Program-made: the position numbers and the translations under genes
In this document: positions 27,589-35,817 of the stretch, piece by piece
Layout: the number at the start of each line of letters is the position of its first letter
Numbering within the stretch: position 1 is the first letter of the stretch
The notes under the pieces: generated by a model
What the model saw: the letters and a program-made list of their open reading frames with translations, nothing else
Told to the model about the DNA's origin: nothing
The model's database searches: none
Origin: Micromonospora rubida
GTDB lineage: Bacteria; Actinomycetota; Actinomycetes; Mycobacteriales; Micromonosporaceae
Length of the DNA stretch: 64,000 bases
Reading direction: 5' to 3'
Assembly (NCBI RefSeq): GCF_009908295.1
Contig: NZ_JAAALO010000003.1
Location: forward strand, 1-64,000

Positions 27589-28044
27589 ATGGCCCACACC
27601 CCCGTCAACCACCCCGCGCGGCCGATCTACCGGGCGATCGGCGGGCTCGTTGGTCTGTACTTCGTGGTCTTCGGAGTGCTCGGCATCATCGCCAGCGCCG
27701 GCAACGACTTCCTCGCCCAGGATGACACGAAGGTGCTCGGCCAGGGGACCAATCTCGGATTCTCGCTGCTCAGCATCCTGCTCGGCGTCGCGATCGTGGC
27801 CGGCACCGTGATCGGCCGCAACCTCGACGTCGCGATCAACCAGTGGCTGGCGTACGCGCTCATGGTCCTCGGCCTGGCCGAGCTGGCCTTCCTGCACACC
27901 GACGCCAACATCTTCAACTTCACCATCTTCACCGACATCGTGGTGCTGACCCTCTCGCTGGTGCTGCTGATGGTCGGCATGTACGGCAAGATCGGCACCG
28001 AGGAGGAGACCGAGGCCTGGCAGAAGGCCCGGCTCGTCCTCTGA
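27589..28044 (+). CDS. DUF4383 membrane protein (copy 1)
   Basis: 151 residues with four predicted membrane spans and the family N-terminus HTPVNHPARPIYRAIGG. Function unknown. TTGGAG lies upstream of ATG 27589. A paralogue follows at 28176 in the same orientation. Both genes have GACAAT 34-40 bases before the start (27544-27549 here), a possible shared promoter element, so each may have its own promoter. Confidence 0.85.
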   Translation: MAHTPVNHPARPIYRAIGGLVGLYFVVFGVLGIIASAGNDFLAQDDTKVLGQGTNLGFSLLSILLGVAIVAGTVIGRNLDVAINQWLAYALMVLGLAELAFLHTDANIFNFTIFTDIVVLTLSLVLLMVGMYGKIGTEEETEAWQKARLVL

Positions 28045-28175
28045 GGCTCGTCGGCGGGCCCTGGTCGCCGCTGCTGGGATCGGCTGGTTCCGGTCCCGCC
28101 GCGGCGGTTCGGCCCGTATCCGGCGCTCGCGCGGGCGACAATCCTTTCGGACGGACACATCCGGACGGAGGGGTC

Positions 28176-28646
28176 ATGGCGCACTTTCCGGTCAACCACC
28201 CGGCGCGGGCGCTCTACCGCGTCCTCGCCGGGGTCATCGGGCTCTACATCCTGGTCTTCGGCGTCTGGGGAGTGGCCTCGACCTGGGGCGAAGGGCTGTT
28301 CGACCGGGGCAGCACCTGGGCACTGGGCCTCCGCACCAACCTCGCGTTCTCGCTGGTCTCGGTGATCTTCGGGGCCGTGCTGATGGTCGGGGCGTCCCGG
28401 CGGAGCAACCTCGGCCACTACATGAACCTGACCGCCGGGGTGGTCTTCCTGGTCACCGGCGTGTTGATGATGTCCGTCCTGCAGACCTCGGCGAACTTCC
28501 TCAACTTCTCGATGTCCACCGTCATCGTGTCGCTGCTGTTCGGGCTGGTGCTCCTCGCCACCGGCCTCTACGACAAGGTCGGCCCGCCCGAGCACGCCGA
28601 GGCCGAACGCCGGCACCGCCGCGCCGCCGTCCCCGGCGGTCGCTGA
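28176..28646 (+). CDS. DUF4383 membrane protein (copy 2)
   Basis: 156 residues, four predicted spans, N-terminus AHFPVNHPARALYRVLAG, and a basic C-terminal tail (AERRHRRAAV) absent from copy 1. It is clearly paralogous to 27589-28044 but diverged in the loops, so the duplication is not recent. GGAGGGG precedes ATG 28176, and GACAAT occurs at 28137-28142. It faces the TetR gene (stop at 28669) with 22 bp between. Confidence 0.85.
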   Translation: MAHFPVNHPARALYRVLAGVIGLYILVFGVWGVASTWGEGLFDRGSTWALGLRTNLAFSLVSVIFGAVLMVGASRRSNLGHYMNLTAGVVFLVTGVLMMSVLQTSANFLNFSMSTVIVSLLFGLVLLATGLYDKVGPPEHAEAERRHRRAAVPGGR

Positions 28647-28668
28647 ACCCGGCCGTTCCGGGCCCCGG

Positions 28669-29355
28669 TCACCGGCCCTTCGCCGTGATCAGGGTCGGCT
28701 TCGCGTCCAGGTGTGACAAGCCGTTCCAGGCCAGGTTGACCAGGTGCGCGGCCACCGTCTCCTTACGCGGCTTGCGCACCTCCAGCCACCAGCGCCCCGT
28801 CAGTGCCACCATCCCGACGAGGGCCTGCGAGTAGAGCTCGGCCAGCTTCGGGTCGTACCCCCGGGTCTTGAACTCGGCGCCGAGGATGTGCTCGACCTGG
28901 TGCGCGACGTCGTTCATCACGCTGCTGAAGTTGCCCGTCGCGGACATCACCGGCGACTCCCGGACCAGCACCCGGAACCCGCTGGTCTCCTCCTCGATGT
29001 ACCCGAGCAGGGCCATCGCCGCCTGCTCCAGCAGCTCCCGCGGATGGCCGGCGGTCAGGGCCGTGGTGATCCGGTCCAGCAGGGCCCGGACCTCCCGGTC
29101 CACCACCACCGCGTAGAGCCCCTCCTTGCCGCCGAAGTGCTCGTAGATCACCGGCTTGGAGACCTTGGCCCGGGCCGCCACCTCCTCGATCGAGGTCGCG
29201 TCGAAGCCGCGCTCGGCGAACAGCTGCCGGCCGGTCGAGATCAACTGCTCACGCCGTTGGGCCGCCGACATTCGCACCCGCGAGGGCGGCTTGCCCGCCG
29301 CCGGAACCGCGCGCCGCCGACCACCTGTGCCCTCGCCGACCGGACCGTCCACCAT
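28669..29355 (-). CDS. TetR-family transcriptional regulator
   Basis: 228 residues. A basic N-terminal tail of about 28 residues precedes the HTH (RREQLISTGRQLFAERGFDA ... VAARAKVSKPVIYEHFGGKE, about 33-80). The C-terminal ligand-binding domain has the LVRESPVM region and a WWLEVRKPRKE motif seen in actinobacterial members thought to sense lipids or fatty-acyl compounds (inference). GAGGTGA is upstream of ATG 29355. No obvious target is adjacent except the convergent DUF4383 pair. Confidence 0.88.
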   Translation of the reverse strand: MVDGPVGEGTGGRRRAVPAAGKPPSRVRMSAAQRREQLISTGRQLFAERGFDATSIEEVAARAKVSKPVIYEHFGGKEGLYAVVVDREVRALLDRITTALTAGHPRELLEQAAMALLGYIEEETSGFRVLVRESPVMSATGNFSSVMNDVAHQVEHILGAEFKTRGYDPKLAELYSQALVGMVALTGRWWLEVRKPRKETVAAHLVNLAWNGLSHLDAKPTLITAKGR

Positions 29356-29752
29356 GTCGTCACCTCGCCGGCGCTCGGGGACGCCCTGTCGTGGGATGCC
29401 GCTGCCTCCGCTGTTCACGCCGCCGACCCGTCCGATTCCGGGCCGGTGCCGCCGCGCCGTCCGACCGTACCCGTGCCGGGGGTCCCGGCGCTGGCCGGCA
29501 CGGTGGGACCCCGTTCGGGCCTGACCAGCCTGGCCGCGATCCGCTCCGGCTTCGGCCAGCGCGCCGTCCTGCGGGCCGCATGGGACAGTTCCGTGCGTGG
29601 ATGCCTTCTTGCCGCGCGACGCGTCACCGGGCTGCCGGGCCGGCCGCTCTGGAGGGCCGAAGGGATCATGAGGGGAACGGGCGATGGCGTCGAGGGTTCG
29701 GGACGCTAAGGTGTAGGGGTCTGCCAGCTGTTTCGTTTGTCCGTTTAGACCG
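29356..29752. other. Gene-poor spacer before tRNA-Gln
   Basis: About 400 bases between the TetR start and the tRNA. Open frames here have translations rich in Arg/Pro/Gly without motifs and I accept none. It must hold the TetR promoter (reading left) and the tRNA promoter (reading right), but I cannot point to convincing hexamers. The last 50 bases (TTTCGTTTGTCCGTTTAGAC region) are clearly more AT-rich than the surroundings, as expected upstream of a stable RNA gene. Confidence 0.4.
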
Positions 29753-29823
29753 TCCCGGGTCGTCTAATGGCAGGACGTCAGGTTTTGGTCCTGATTATAG
29801 GGGTTCGAATCCTCTCCCGGGAG
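29753..29823 (+). tRNA. tRNA-Gln (anticodon TTG)
   Basis: 71 bases without an encoded CCA. The acceptor stem TCCCGGG (29753-29759) pairs with CCCGGGA (29816-29822), followed by discriminator G. The anticodon stem TCAGG/CCTGA encloses the loop TTTTGGT, placing anticodon TTG at 29785-29787; the T arm carries GGTTCGAATCC. UUG reads CAA and, by wobble, CAG. It lies just upstream of glmU, a frequent actinobacterial location. Confidence 0.95.
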
Positions 29824-29896
29824 CTTCCGCTGTACCGCCGCCATTGCGTGGTTAGCATGGCCGCGAGACTGTCACCGTCCCGACGGGAGCTACGTC

Positions 29897-31357
29897 GTGC
29901 CCCAGCTCCACCTCCGTACCGTCGTCGTGCTCGCCGCCGGGGAGGGCAAGCGGATGAAGTCGGCGCTGCCCAAGGTGCTGCATCCCCTGCTCGGCCGGAC
30001 CCTGCTCGGCCACGTGCTGACCGCAGCCGCGCCTCTCGTGGCCGATCGGACCGTCGTGGTGGTCGGGCACGGCGCGGACCAGGTCCGCGCGCATCTCGCC
30101 GAGGTCGCCCCGGAGGCCACCCCGGTGCTCCAGGCCGAGCAGCTCGGCACCGGTCACGCGGTCCGGATCGGGCTGGACGCGGCGCCGGACGCGGCCGGGA
30201 CCGTGGTGGTGATCAACGGCGACGTGCCGCTGCTCCGCCCCGAGACCGTCGCCGCGCTGGTCGACGCGCATGAGGGCGCGGGGGCCGCGGCCACGGTGCT
30301 GGCCGCCGAGGTGCCCGACCCGGCCGGTCTGGGGCGCATCGTCCGGGACTCGGCGGGTCGGCTGGAGCAGATCGTCGAGGAGCGCGACGCCACCCCCGCC
30401 CAGCGCGCGCTGCGCGAGATCAACGCCGGCATCTACGCGTTCGACGCGGCGCGGCTGCGCGCCGCGCTGGGCAAGCTCTCCGCCGACAACGACCAGGGCG
30501 AGGAGTACCTCACCGACGTCTTCGGCCTGCTCGTCTCCGCTGGCGAGCCGGTGGCGGTGCACGTGGCCGCCGACCACGTCGAGACGCTGGGCTGCAACGA
30601 CCGGGTCGAGCTGGCGGCGCTGCGCCGGCTGCTGCGCGACCGGGTGAACGAGGGCTGGATGCGCACCGGGGTCAGCATCCTGGACCCGGCGACGACCTGG
30701 ATCGACGTGACGGTCGCGGTGGACCGGGACGCGGTGATCGACCAGAACACCCAGCTGCGCGGCGGGACCGTGGTCGGCGCGGAGGCCGTGGTCGGCCCGG
30801 ACGTGACGCTGATCGACACGGTGATCGGCCCGGGGGCGACCGTGCTGCGCAGCCACGCCGTCGGGGCCGAGGTCGGCCCGGGGGCCAGCGTCGGGCCGTA
30901 CGCGTACCTGCGACCGGCGGCGAAGCTGGCCGAGCGGGCCAAGGTCGGCACGTTCGTCGAGGTGAAGAACTCCGAGGTCGGCGCGGGCGCGAAGGTGCCG
31001 CACCTGTCGTACGTCGGTGACGCGACGATCGGGGCGAAGGCCAACATCGGGGCGGCGACGATCTTCGTGAACTACGACGGGGTCAACAAGCACCGCACCA
31101 CGGTCGGGGAGGCGGCGTTCATCGGCTGCGACACCAGCCTGATCGCCCCGGTGGAGGTCGGCCCGGGTGCGTACGTCGCGGCGGGCAGCGCGGTCAGCCA
31201 GGACGTGCCGCCGGGCGCGCTCGGGGTGACCCGGGCGCCGCAGCGCAACATCGAGGGCTGGGTGGCCCGCAGGCGGCCCGGCACCGCCTCGGCGGAGGCC
31301 GCCGAGCGCGCCCGCCAGGCTGCGGCGGAAGCGGCGGAGGATGCGCCGGAGGCCTGA
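29897..31357 (+). CDS. glmU: Bifunctional GlmU (GlcNAc-1-P uridyltransferase/GlcN-1-P acetyltransferase)
   Basis: 486 residues; makes UDP-GlcNAc for peptidoglycan and glycoconjugates. The N-terminal pyrophosphorylase has LAAGEGKRMKSALPKVLHP (about 12-30) and INGDVPLL; the C-terminal half is a left-handed beta-helix of hexapeptide repeats with the acetyltransferase signature KVPHLSYVGDATIG and NYDGVNKHRT. An Ala/Glu-rich tail (AAERARQAAAEAAEDAPEA) extends beyond the core. GTG 29897 follows a GGGAG site. Prs, its pathway neighbour in sugar-nucleotide metabolism, follows. Confidence 0.96.
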   Translation: MPQLHLRTVVVLAAGEGKRMKSALPKVLHPLLGRTLLGHVLTAAAPLVADRTVVVVGHGADQVRAHLAEVAPEATPVLQAEQLGTGHAVRIGLDAAPDAAGTVVVINGDVPLLRPETVAALVDAHEGAGAAATVLAAEVPDPAGLGRIVRDSAGRLEQIVEERDATPAQRALREINAGIYAFDAARLRAALGKLSADNDQGEEYLTDVFGLLVSAGEPVAVHVAADHVETLGCNDRVELAALRRLLRDRVNEGWMRTGVSILDPATTWIDVTVAVDRDAVIDQNTQLRGGTVVGAEAVVGPDVTLIDTVIGPGATVLRSHAVGAEVGPGASVGPYAYLRPAAKLAERAKVGTFVEVKNSEVGAGAKVPHLSYVGDATIGAKANIGAATIFVNYDGVNKHRTTVGEAAFIGCDTSLIAPVEVGPGAYVAAGSAVSQDVPPGALGVTRAPQRNIEGWVARRRPGTASAEAAERARQAAAEAAEDAPEA

Positions 31358-31442
31358 GGGCCGCAAGGGAAGGTGAGGCAATCCACGGGGGTGCCGAGGC
31401 GGTTCGACGGCCGTCAGGCGGGGGAGATACTGCAACCGCATA

Positions 31443-31467
31443 GTCCCGGCCATACCGCAGCCGGGAC
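31443..31467 (+). promoter_or_regulatory. Hairpin in the prs leader
   Basis: GTCCCGGC (31443-31450) can pair with GCCGGGAC (31460-31467), loop 9 bases, ending 28 bases before the prs ATG. It could be a weak glmU terminator or a leader structure. Confidence 0.35.
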
Positions 31468-31494
31468 CACCGACCAACGGGAGCAGACGAGCCC

Positions 31495-32475
31495 ATGGGC
31501 AGCATCGTCGCCGAAAACCGCAAGAGCCTGATGCTCTTCTCCGGACGTGGCTTTCCGGAGTTGGCCAAGGAGATCGGCGAGGTGCTAGGCGTCGCGCCGA
31601 CGCCCGCCGACGCGTACGACTTCGCGAACGGGGAGATCTTCGTACGGTTCAAGGACTCGGTGCGCGGTTCGGACGCCTTCGTGGTGCAGTCCGTGACGCA
31701 CGGGGTCAACACCTGGGTCATGGAGACCCTGATCATGATCGACGCGCTGAAGCGCGGTTCGGCCAAGCGGATCACCGTGGTCCTGCCGTTCTACCCGTAC
31801 TCGCGGCAGGACAAGAAGCACCGGGGCCGGGAGCCGATCTCCGCGCGGCTGGTGGCGGACCTGCTGAAGACCGCGGGCGCGAACCGGATCCTCACGGTGG
31901 ATCTGCACACCGCGCAGATCCAGGGCTTCTTCGACGGCCCGGTGGATCACCTGTTCGCGATGGACATCCTGGCCGAGTACGTGGAGCGCAAGTACGCGGG
32001 TCGGCCGATGACGGTGGTGGCGCCGGACTCGGGCCGGGTTCGGGTGGCGGAGCGGTGGACGGACCGGCTGGGCGGCTGCCCGCTGGCGTTCATCCACAAG
32101 ACCCGGGATCCGCTCAAGCCGAACCAGGTGGTGGCGAACCGGGTGGTCGGCGACGTGGAGGGCCGGGTCTGCCTGATCGTCGACGACATGATCGACACCG
32201 GCGGCACGATCACCAAGGCCGCCGAGATCCTCCGGACGGCCGGGGCGGCGGAGATCGTCGTGGCGTCCACCCACGCGCTGCTGTCCGACCCGGCGACCGA
32301 GCGGCTGAAGAACAGCCCGATCACCGAGGTCGTGGTGACCAACACGCTGCCGCTGCCGCCCGAGAAGCAGCTCGACAAGATCACCGTGCTGTCGATCGCG
32401 CCCCTGCTCGCCCGGGCGATCCGGGAGGTCTTCGACGACGGGTCGGTGACCACCCTGTTCGGCGGCCTGAGCTGA
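31495..32475 (+). CDS. prs: Ribose-phosphate pyrophosphokinase (PRPP synthetase)
   Basis: 326 residues. It converts ribose 5-phosphate and ATP to PRPP for nucleotide, His and Trp synthesis. Motifs: YDFANGEIFVRF near the N-terminus, FYPYSRQDKKHRGREPIS, the Mg-binding VDLHTAQIQGFFDGPVDHL (about 138-156) and the PRPP loop LIVDDMIDTGGTI. Length and order are normal. GGGAG lies 11-12 bases before ATG 31495. A strong terminator directly follows the stop. Confidence 0.97.
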   Translation: MGSIVAENRKSLMLFSGRGFPELAKEIGEVLGVAPTPADAYDFANGEIFVRFKDSVRGSDAFVVQSVTHGVNTWVMETLIMIDALKRGSAKRITVVLPFYPYSRQDKKHRGREPISARLVADLLKTAGANRILTVDLHTAQIQGFFDGPVDHLFAMDILAEYVERKYAGRPMTVVAPDSGRVRVAERWTDRLGGCPLAFIHKTRDPLKPNQVVANRVVGDVEGRVCLIVDDMIDTGGTITKAAEILRTAGAAEIVVASTHALLSDPATERLKNSPITEVVVTNTLPLPPEKQLDKITVLSIAPLLARAIREVFDDGSVTTLFGGLS

Positions 32476-32480
32476 CGGCG

Positions 32481-32520
32481 ACCCGCACGCCGGCCGTCGT
32501 CCCGAGGCCGGCGTGCGGGT
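32481..32520 (+). terminator. Strong terminator after prs
   Basis: A perfect 15-bp stem (32481-32495 with 32506-32520) and a 10-base loop begin 6 bases after the prs stop. Confidence 0.8.
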
Positions 32521-32661
32521 AACGGCCCGGGTGCCGACCCGGTGCCCGACCGGGCATCGGGCAGGTGCCCCGGGCGCCCGGACAACCGGTGCCCGCTGGG
32601 CGTTTTTGCTCCTGCGGACGGCGGAGGCGGGGACTGCCGTCCGGGGCGTAATCAACTCGGG

Positions 32662-32842
32662 TAGACTACTGCGGTTGCCACGGCGAGGGTGCCCGGCGGG
32701 CCGCTGAAAAGCGCCGCACGGATGCACCGTCATCGACGCGGTGCTCCGGGCAGTCGTTCATGACGCATGAGCCCCAGCGAGCCCCTCGCCCCAGCACCGC
32801 CAGTCGACAAGCCGCCGCAGCGAAAGTATCAGGAGTTTTCCC
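32662..32842 (+). promoter_or_regulatory. Promoter and long 5' leader of rplY
   Basis: TAGACT at 32662-32667 is a good -10 candidate and would give a leader of about 170 bases before the GTG of rplY. Ribosomal-protein leaders often carry autoregulatory RNA, but I could not identify a defined structure. An ATG at 32760 opens a 31-codon frame ending at TAA 32853-32855 inside rplY, which could couple translation; it lacks a ribosome binding site. The stretch 32521-32661 holds no gene that I can see. Confidence 0.35.
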
Positions 32843-33535
32843 GTGTCCGAGGTAAAGATCAGCGCCGAGCCCCGTACCGAGTTCGGCAAGGGTGGTGCCC
32901 GTCGTACCCGCCGGGCCGGCCTGGTGCCCGCCGTGCTTTACGGCCACGGCGAGAAGCCCAAGCACATCGCGCTGCCCGTGCGTGAGTTCGCCGCCGCGAT
33001 CCGCAAGGGCGGCGCCAACCAGCTCTTCGCGATCGAGGTCAGCGACGGCACCCAGGTGCTGGCGCTGCCGAAGGCGATCCAGCGGGACCCGATCCGGGAC
33101 ACCTACGAGCACGTCGACCTGCTGCTGGTCCGCCGCGGCGAGAAGGTCACCGTCGAGGTCCCGGTCCAGCTGACCGGCGAGGCCGCGAAGGACACGCTGA
33201 TCGTGCACGACCACGACACCCTCTCGGTGACCGCCGACGCCACCAAGGTGCCGGACCACCTGGAGGCGTCGATCGAGGGCCTGGAGGCCGGCACCCAGGT
33301 CACCGCCGCCGACGTGGAGCTGCCGACCGGCGTCGAGCTGGCCGCCGACCCGGAGTCCACGGTCGCCTCGGTGACCGCCGCGCCGACCGCCGAGCAGCTC
33401 GAAGCCACCCTCCCCGAGGTCGAGGAGGCCACCGCCGAGGCCGAGGCCGAGGCCGGCGAGGAGACCGCCGAGGGCGCCGAGACCCCGGCCGCCGAGGGCG
33501 AGCAGGCCCCGGTCGAGGCGAAGACCGAGGCCTGA
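32843..33535 (+). CDS. rplY: 50S ribosomal protein L25 (general stress protein Ctc form)
   Basis: 230 residues. The N-terminal L25 domain binds 5S rRNA (TEFGKGGARRTRRAGLVPAV, VLYGHGE); the central beta domain is the Ctc/TL5 extension; and the last 45 residues are an acidic Ala/Glu tail (EEATAEAEAEAGEETAEGAE). AGGAG at 32831-32835 sits 7 bases before GTG 32843. Flanked by prs and pth as in most actinobacteria. Confidence 0.95.
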   Translation: MSEVKISAEPRTEFGKGGARRTRRAGLVPAVLYGHGEKPKHIALPVREFAAAIRKGGANQLFAIEVSDGTQVLALPKAIQRDPIRDTYEHVDLLLVRRGEKVTVEVPVQLTGEAAKDTLIVHDHDTLSVTADATKVPDHLEASIEGLEAGTQVTAADVELPTGVELAADPESTVASVTAAPTAEQLEATLPEVEEATAEAEAEAGEETAEGAETPAAEGEQAPVEAKTEA

Positions 33536-33552
33536 TCGGTCCCCGTTCCGTG

Positions 33553-33586
33553 CGACAGGCGCTCCCGTGGTCGGGGGCGCCTGTCG
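33553..33586 (+). terminator. Terminator after rplY
   Basis: A 14-bp stem with one G-T pair (33553-33566 with 33573-33586) and a 6-base loop, 18 bases after the rplY stop. Confidence 0.75.
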
Positions 33587-33653
33587 GCGTATCGGGGTGG
33601 TCGTCGGGTCGCACGGCCGTGGTGGGCGGCGCTGAGAGCGGGAGGGGCGTGGC

Positions 33654-34244
33654 GTGACGGACGAGGTGGGGCCGTGGCTGGTGGTCGGCCTGGGCAACCC
33701 CGGTCGGGAGTACGCGGGCAACCGGCACAACGTCGGCTTCATGGTGGTCGACCTGCTGGCCGCCCGGGTGGGCGGCAGGTTCAGCCGGCACAAGCGGGCG
33801 GTGGCGGAGGTCGCCGAGGGGCGGCTCGGGTTCGGCGGCCCGAAGCTGGTGCTGGCGAAGCCGCTGACCTACATGAACCTCTCCGGCGGGCCGGTGGCCG
33901 GGCTGGCGCAGTTCCACAAGGTGCCGCCGGGCCGGGTGATCGCGGTCCATGACGAGCTGGACATCGACTACGGGCAGGTGCGGGTGAAGTGCGGCGGCGG
34001 CGAGGGCGGGCACAACGGCCTGCGCTCGATGTCGAAGTCGCTCGGCACGAAGGACTACGTCCGGGTGCGGTTCGGCATCGGCCGTCCGCCGGGTCGGCAG
34101 GACCCGGCGGACTACGTGCTGTCGGACTTCCCCGCCGCCGAGCGCAAGGAGCTGGAGTTCCTGGTCGACCGGGCGGCGGACGTGGTCGAGTCGGTGGTAA
34201 CCCGGGGTGTGGAGCCGACCCAGAACCTGTATCACGGGGCCTGA
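33654..34244 (+). CDS. pth: Peptidyl-tRNA hydrolase
   Basis: 196 residues. It frees tRNA from peptidyl-tRNA released by stalled ribosomes. Motifs: [20 protein letters not shown] with the catalytic His in RHN (about residue 24), [20 protein letters not shown] with the Asp, and [15 protein letters not shown] 33654 has GGAGGGG upstream. Normal length. The sulfate-activation genes begin about 100 bases downstream. Confidence 0.97.
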   Translation: MTDEVGPWLVVGLGNPGREYAGNRHNVGFMVVDLLAARVGGRFSRHKRAVAEVAEGRLGFGGPKLVLAKPLTYMNLSGGPVAGLAQFHKVPPGRVIAVHDELDIDYGQVRVKCGGGEGGHNGLRSMSKSLGTKDYVRVRFGIGRPPGRQDPADYVLSDFPAAERKELEFLVDRAADVVESVVTRGVEPTQNLYHGA

Positions 34245-34349
34245 CCAGGCGGGGCGTACGCGGGCCGCCGTGGCGTGGCCGGTAGTCTGCGCCTTCCGGG
34301 CGAACCGCAGCCGGCGGCCCGGTCGCCGGCGAGGCGACGGGAGCGATTT

Positions 34350-34826
34350 GTGGGCAGTCCTCCGATGATCGACGGCGCGGCCGTCGGCGCGGTCGGGTTG
34401 CCGACGCGACACCGGGTGCGGGGCACAAACCATCCGCCGGCGTACCCGCCGATGGTGCTGGACCCGGCGACCGCTGGTGGTGGGCGGGTCATCCGGTTGG
34501 CGGCCGGTCGTAGTCGTCCGCCGGTTTTTCTGACCGATCTGGCGGAGGATGTCGACGCCCATCTCGTTCCGATGGGCTCGGCGGGTGCGAAGATCGCCGC
34601 GGTGGTGACCGGCGAGGTCGACGCGTACAGCCACGCCGACGGCCAGTACGAGTGGGACTCGGCCGCCCCGGTAGCTGTGGCGACGGCCACCGGACTGCAT
34701 GCTTCCCGGATCGACGGTTCTGCGCTGAGATACAACGAGGCTGATCCGCGCCTGCCCGATCTGCTGGTCTGCCGCAAGGATCTCGCCAGCCGATTGCTTG
34801 CAGCGTCGCAGAGGCAGTCCGGGTAG
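34350..34826 (+). pseudogene. cysQ: CysQ-type 3'(2'),5'-bisphosphate nucleotidase, N-terminally deleted
   Basis: The 158-codon frame matches only the C-terminal part of CysQ: VIRLAAGRSRPP, VPMGSAGAKIAAVVTGEVDA, YEWDSAAPVAVATA and LPDLLVCRKDLASRLLA. The N-terminal region of about 110-120 residues, with the metal-binding acidic cluster and the DPLDGT motif of the inositol-phosphatase fold, is missing, so phosphatase activity is not expected. A -10 TAGTCT (34283-34288) and ACGGGAG 6 bases before GTG 34350 remain, so it is probably still expressed. The loss looks like a deletion between the start and the middle of the gene. Its place before cysD is normal for cysQ. Confidence 0.75.
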
Positions 34827-34905
34827 CCTGAGCGTTCTTCTTTACGTGTCCGACCGGAAAGGTCTGGAATCCCATGAGCGGATCCGAGCGAATCGAGGCC
34901 GTGTC

Positions 34906-35817
34906 ATGACCGCCCCCGCCGCGTACCAGGTCTCGCACCTCGACGCGCTGGAGGCGGAGAGCGTCTTCGTGATGCGCGAGGTGGTCGCGGAGATGGAGCG
35001 GCCGGTGCTGCTGTTCTCCGGTGGCAAGGACTCGATCGTGATGTTGCGGTTGGCGCAGAAGGCGTTCGCTCCGGGGAACATCCCGTTCCCGGTGATGCAC
35101 GTCGACACGGGGCACAACTTCCCGGAGGTCCTGGAGTACCGGGATCGCCGGGTGGCGGAACTGGGCCTGCAGTTGATCGTGGCGAGCGTGCCGGAGGCGT
35201 TGGCGCGGGGGTCTGTGCGGGAGGCGGCGGACGGGACGCGGAACCGGATCCAGACACCGGTGTTGTTGGACGCGGTGGAGAAGCACCGGTTCGACGCGTT
35301 GTTCGGTGGGGCGCGGCGGGACGAGGAGAAGGCGCGGGCGAAGGAGCGGGTGTTCTCGTTCCGGGACGAGTTCGGGCAGTGGGATCCGAAGAACCAGCGT
35401 CCGGAGCTGTGGTCGTTGTACAACGGCCGGCATCACCCGGGGGAGTCGATCCGGGTGTTCCCGCTGTCGAACTGGACCGAGTTGGACGTGTGGCACTACA
35501 TCGCGCGGGAGCGGATCCCGTTGCCGTCGATCTACTACGCGCACGAGCGTGAAGTGGTGGAGCGGGACGGGATGCTCTACGCGGTGAACGAGTTCTTCCA
35601 CCCCCGGGCGGGTGAGGAGCGGTTCAAGGCCCAGGTGCGCTACCGGACGGTGGGCGACGCCTCCTGCACGGCGGCGGTGCGCTCCGATGCGGATTCGGTG
35701 GAGCTGGTGATCGAGGAGGTGGCCGCGACGCGGATCACCGAGCGGGGCGCGACCCGGGGTGACGATCGGGTCAGTGAGGCCGCCATGGAGGACCGTAAGC
35801 GGGAGGGCTACTTCTGA
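34906..35817 (+). CDS. cysD: Sulfate adenylyltransferase subunit 2
   Basis: 303 residues, the ATP-pyrophosphatase subunit that forms APS from sulfate and ATP with CysN. The PP-loop SGGKDS is at about 41-46; GGARRDEEKARAKERVFSFR and the C-terminal EDRKREGYF are typical. ATG 34906 follows GAGG; a longer frame upstream has no support. Its stop overlaps the cysN start (TGATGA), so the subunits are made in a coupled way. Confidence 0.96.
   Translation: MTAPAAYQVSHLDALEAESVFVMREVVAEMERPVLLFSGGKDSIVMLRLAQKAFAPGNIPFPVMHVDTGHNFPEVLEYRDRRVAELGLQLIVASVPEALARGSVREAADGTRNRIQTPVLLDAVEKHRFDALFGGARRDEEKARAKERVFSFRDEFGQWDPKNQRPELWSLYNGRHHPGESIRVFPLSNWTELDVWHYIARERIPLPSIYYAHEREVVERDGMLYAVNEFFHPRAGEERFKAQVRYRTVGDASCTAAVRSDADSVELVIEEVAATRITERGATRGDDRVSEAAMEDRKREGYF

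Noticed and set aside
29391..29855. Frame spanning the tRNA-Gln gene and its upstream spacer
   Set aside because: It runs through a well-formed tRNA and its translation is low-complexity, so it is not a protein gene.
32760..32855. 31-codon upstream ORF overlapping rplY
   Set aside because: It lacks a ribosome binding site, its composition is Arg/Pro/Ala, and overlap alone is weak evidence; noted only inside the leader entry.
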